Origin: Microcebus murinus
Taxonomy: Eukaryota > Chordata > Mammalia > Primates > Cheirogaleidae
Direction of reading: 5' to 3'
DNA length: 64,000 nucleotides
NCBI RefSeq assembly: GCF_040939455.1
Contig: NC_134136.1
Coordinates: forward strand, 71,542,501 to 71,606,500
Below the pieces are notes generated by a model. It made no database searches. It worked only from the letters and a program-made list of their open reading frames with translations, and was not told the DNA's origin. Position 1 is the first letter of the stretch. The number at the start of each line of letters is the position of its first letter. The translations under genes and the position numbers were made by a program. Of this stretch, positions 61,158-64,000 are shown one piece after another.

Positions 61158-64000
61158 TTTTTTTTTTTTATTTTGGCATATTATGGGGGTACAGATTTTA
61201 AGGTTCCAATAAATGCCCATTTCCCCCCCTCCGCCCAAAAGTCTGAGTCTCCATCATGACCATCCCCCAGATGGTGCACATCTCACTCATTATGTATGTA
61301 TATACCCACCCCCCTCCCCCCTCCCCCCTCCCACCTGCCCAATACCCTATTACTGTAGTATCTATGTGTCCACTTAGGTGCTACTCAGTTAATACCAGTT
61401 TGCTGGAGAATATATCTGGTGCTTGTTTTTCCATTCTTGGGATACTTCACTTAGTAGTATGGGTTCCAGCTCTAACCAGGAAAATATAAGATGTGCTATA
61501 TCACCATTGTTTCTTAGAGCTGAATAGTACTCCATGGTATACATATACCACATTTTATTAATCCATTCTTGGATTGATGGGCACTTGGGCTGTTTCCACA
61601 GCCTTGCAATTATGAATTGTGCTGCTATAAACATTCGAGTGCAGGTGTCTTTTTTGTAGAGTGTCACTGGATCATTTGGGTAGATGCCCAGCAATGGGAT
61701 TGCTGGATCAAATGGTAGATTCAGTCGTATCGCTTTAAGGTATCTCCATATTGCTTTCCACAGAGGTTGAACTAGTTTGCAGTCCCACCAGCAGTGTAGG
61801 AGTGTTCCTCTCTCTCCGCAACCACACCAGCATTTATTGTTTGGAGATTTTTTGATAAAGGCCATTCTCACGGGGGTTAAGTGATATCTCATTGTGGTTT
61901 TGATTTGCATTTCCCTGATGATTAGAGATGTTGAGCATTTCTTCATATGTTTGTTGGCCATTCTTCTGTCTTCTTTAGAAAAATTTCTGTTCAAGTCTTT
62001 TGCCCACTATTTAATGGGGTTATTTGATTTTTTCTTCCTAATTTTCGTGAGTTCTAAGTATATTCTAGTTATCAGTCCCTTATCGGATGCATAGGATGCA
62101 AAAATTTTCTCCCATTCTGTAGGTTGTCTGTTTACTTTCATGACTATTTCATTGGCTGTGCAGAAGCTTTGTAGCTTGATCATGTCCCATTTATTTATTT
62201 TTGTTGCTGCTGTGATTGCCTTTGGGGACTTCTTCATAAACTCTTTGCCCAGGCCGATGTCTAGGAGAGTGTTTCCAACTTTTTCCTCTAGAGTTCTAAT
62301 AGTTTCATATCTTAGGTTTAAGTCTGTTATCCAGCGTGAGTTGGTTTTTGTGAGAGGTGAAAGGTGTGGGTCCTGTTTTAGCCTTCTACAGGTGGCTATC
62401 CAGTTTTCCCAGCACCATTTATTGAAGAGAGATTCTTTTCCCCAGCGTATGTTTTTGTCTGCTTTGTCAAAGATGAGATGGCTATATGAGGATGGTTTTA
62501 TATCAGGATTCTCACATCTGTTCCACTGGTCAATATTCCTGTTTTTGTGCCAATACCATATTGTTTTAATTACTACAGCTTTGTAGTATAGTTTGATATC
62601 CGGCATATTAATGCCTCCCATTTTGTTTTTGTTGCCTAGAATTGCTCTTGATATTCGGGGTCTTCTTTGGTTCCATACGAAGCGTAAAATTATTTTTTCT
62701 ATATCTGTGAAGAATGCTGATGGGATTTTAATAGGTATTGCATTGAATCTGTAGATCAGTTTGGGTAGTATAGACATTTTGATGATATTGAGTCTGCCGA
62801 TCCACGAGCATGGTATGGATTTCCATCTGTTTACATCCTCTGCTATTTCCTTCCTCAGTGTTTCATAGTTCTCCCTGTAGAGGTCTTTTACGTCCTTGGT
62901 TAAGTGAATTCCTAGGTACTTTAATTTCTTTGTTGCTATTGTGAAGGGAATTGAGTCTTTGATTTGGTTCTCAATTAGATTGTTGTTGGCGTATATGAAT
63001 GCCTCTGATTTCTGTGTATTGATTTTGTATCCTGAGACTTTACTAAATTCATTGATCAGTTCCAGGAGTTTCTTGGTTGAATCCTTGGGGTTTTCTAGAT
63101 ACAATATCATATCATCAGCAAACAGTGAAAGTTTGATCTCTTCTGCCCCTATTTGGATACCTTTGATTCCATTTTCCTGTCTGATTGCTGTAGCCAAGAC
63201 TTCCAGCACTATGTTGAACAGAAGTGGAGATAGTGGGCAGCCTTGTCTGGTTCCAGTTCTAAGTGGGAATGATTTCAATCTTTCCCCATTCAGTATGATG
63301 TTGGCTATGGGTCTGTCATATATGGCTTGTATCATTTTTAGGTATGTCCCTTCTATGCCTATTTTCTTAAGTGTTCGTATCATGAAAGGGTGTTGAATTT
63401 TGTCAAAAGCTTTTTCTGCATCCATTGAAAGAATCATGTGGTCTTTGTTTTTGCTTCTGTTGATGTGGTGAATTGCATTTATAGATTTACGTATGTTGAA
63501 CCATCCCTGCATCCCTGGGATGAAGCCCACTTGGTCGTGGTGGATTATTTTTTTGATAAGTGTCTGGATTCGGTTAGCTAAGATTTTATTGAAAATTTTT
63601 GCATCTATATTCATTAGGGATATTGGTCTGTAGTTTTCTTTTTTTGTTGCATCCTTTCCTGGTTTTGGTATCAGAGTAATATTCGCTTCATAAAAGGTGT
63701 CGGGGAGGTTTCCGTTCTTCTGGATGTTGTGGACTAGTTTCTGCAAGATAGGTACTAGTTCTTCTTTGTAAGTATGGTAAAATTCAGGTGTGAAGCCATC
63801 TGGACCGGGACTTTTCTTTTTAGGGAGATTTTTAATTGCTGTTTCTATTTCAGCTGTTGAGATTGGTCTGTTCAGGGAATCTATTTCTTCCTGGTTGAGC
63901 CTAGGGAGGCTGTGTGTTTCTAGAAATTTGTCGATTTCCTCCACATTTTCCAGTTTGTGTGCGTAAAGATTTTTGTAGTATTCATAAATTGTATCTTGTA
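61158..64000 (-). mobile_element. Very young L1 LINE, running off the window
   Basis: Minus-strand L1 with a poly-T at 61158-61169, clean 3' UTR with G-rich tracts, and ORF2 open to the last base of the window. It is the least damaged L1 here, with one nonsense codon and no frameshift in about 2.6 kb of ORF2. Its 5' part and duplication are outside the window. Confidence 0.96.
61389..64000 (-). pseudogene. L1 ORF2, nearly intact, single nonsense codon
   Basis: One frame from the window edge to the stop after PANWY at 61389. It covers the linker ([16 protein letters not shown]), the RT domain ([39 protein letters not shown]; catalytic FADDMILYL at plus-strand 63108-63122), the thumb/C-domain and the [18 protein letters not shown] motif. 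The only interruption is TAG at 62007-62009 (lysine AAG in siblings, IKKWAK context), removing the last ~206 residues including the cysteine motif. The endonuclease domain is beyond the window. The clean frame suggests recent insertion. Confidence 0.95.

Overview
This window is strepsirrhine primate genomic DNA, most likely from a Malagasy lemur. Two features support this. The dimeric, 7SL-derived Alu elements carry strepsirrhine-type diagnostic bases, including a lemur-type linker in the copy at 46.2-46.7 kb. A large set of LINE-1 copies also share one characteristic 3' UTR (G-rich tracts, then a short segment ending in cataatatg and an A-tail). I found no host protein-coding gene, no exon with convincing splice context and no structural RNA gene. 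The open frames are L1 ORF1/ORF2 remnants, low-complexity translations or shadows of these.

Layout. 0-2 kb: unique AT-rich DNA with two ancient MLT1-type LTRs in opposite orientation. 2-13 kb: a truncated L1 (2036-4196), then an old minus-strand L1 broken into four pieces by a small L1 fragment, a 4.5-kb twin-primed L1 (6282-10802) and an Alu. 13-15 kb: a second twin-primed L1 and a short L1 3' end. 15-18.7 kb: unique DNA with L2, MIR and MER5 relics. 18.7-27.5 kb: a third twin-primed L1, a long 5'-truncated L1 (21198-25494) abutting a plus-strand L1 3' end, and a fourth twin-primed L1. 27.5-31.7 kb: ancient relics and one truncated L1. 31718-38000: a full-length L1 (5' UTR, ORF1, ORF2, 3' UTR) inside a perfect 12-bp target-site duplication. 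38-42 kb: unique DNA with TA/CA microsatellites and old repeats. 42052-49300: an older full-length L1 inside a 13-bp duplication, itself hit by a young Alu. 49.3-53.3 kb: unique DNA with several MIRs. 53286-59509: a head-to-tail pile of L1 copies, the first twin-primed. 60.1-64 kb: two old L1 fragments and the 3' part of a very young L1 whose ORF2 is open to the window edge except for one nonsense codon.

Biologically this is an intergenic L1-accumulating region recording repeated target-primed reverse transcription. The most informative signals are structural. Five L1 copies have 5' inversions with seams at nearly matching L1 positions (four of the five), and four of those five have identifiable duplications. 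Two independent L1 insertions share the same frameshift. L1s have inserted into older L1 A-tails. The full-length copies carry extra open frames, sense and antisense, in their 5' UTRs. I see no evidence for a novel multi-gene system. All family assignments come from sequence recognition by eye, not from a database search.
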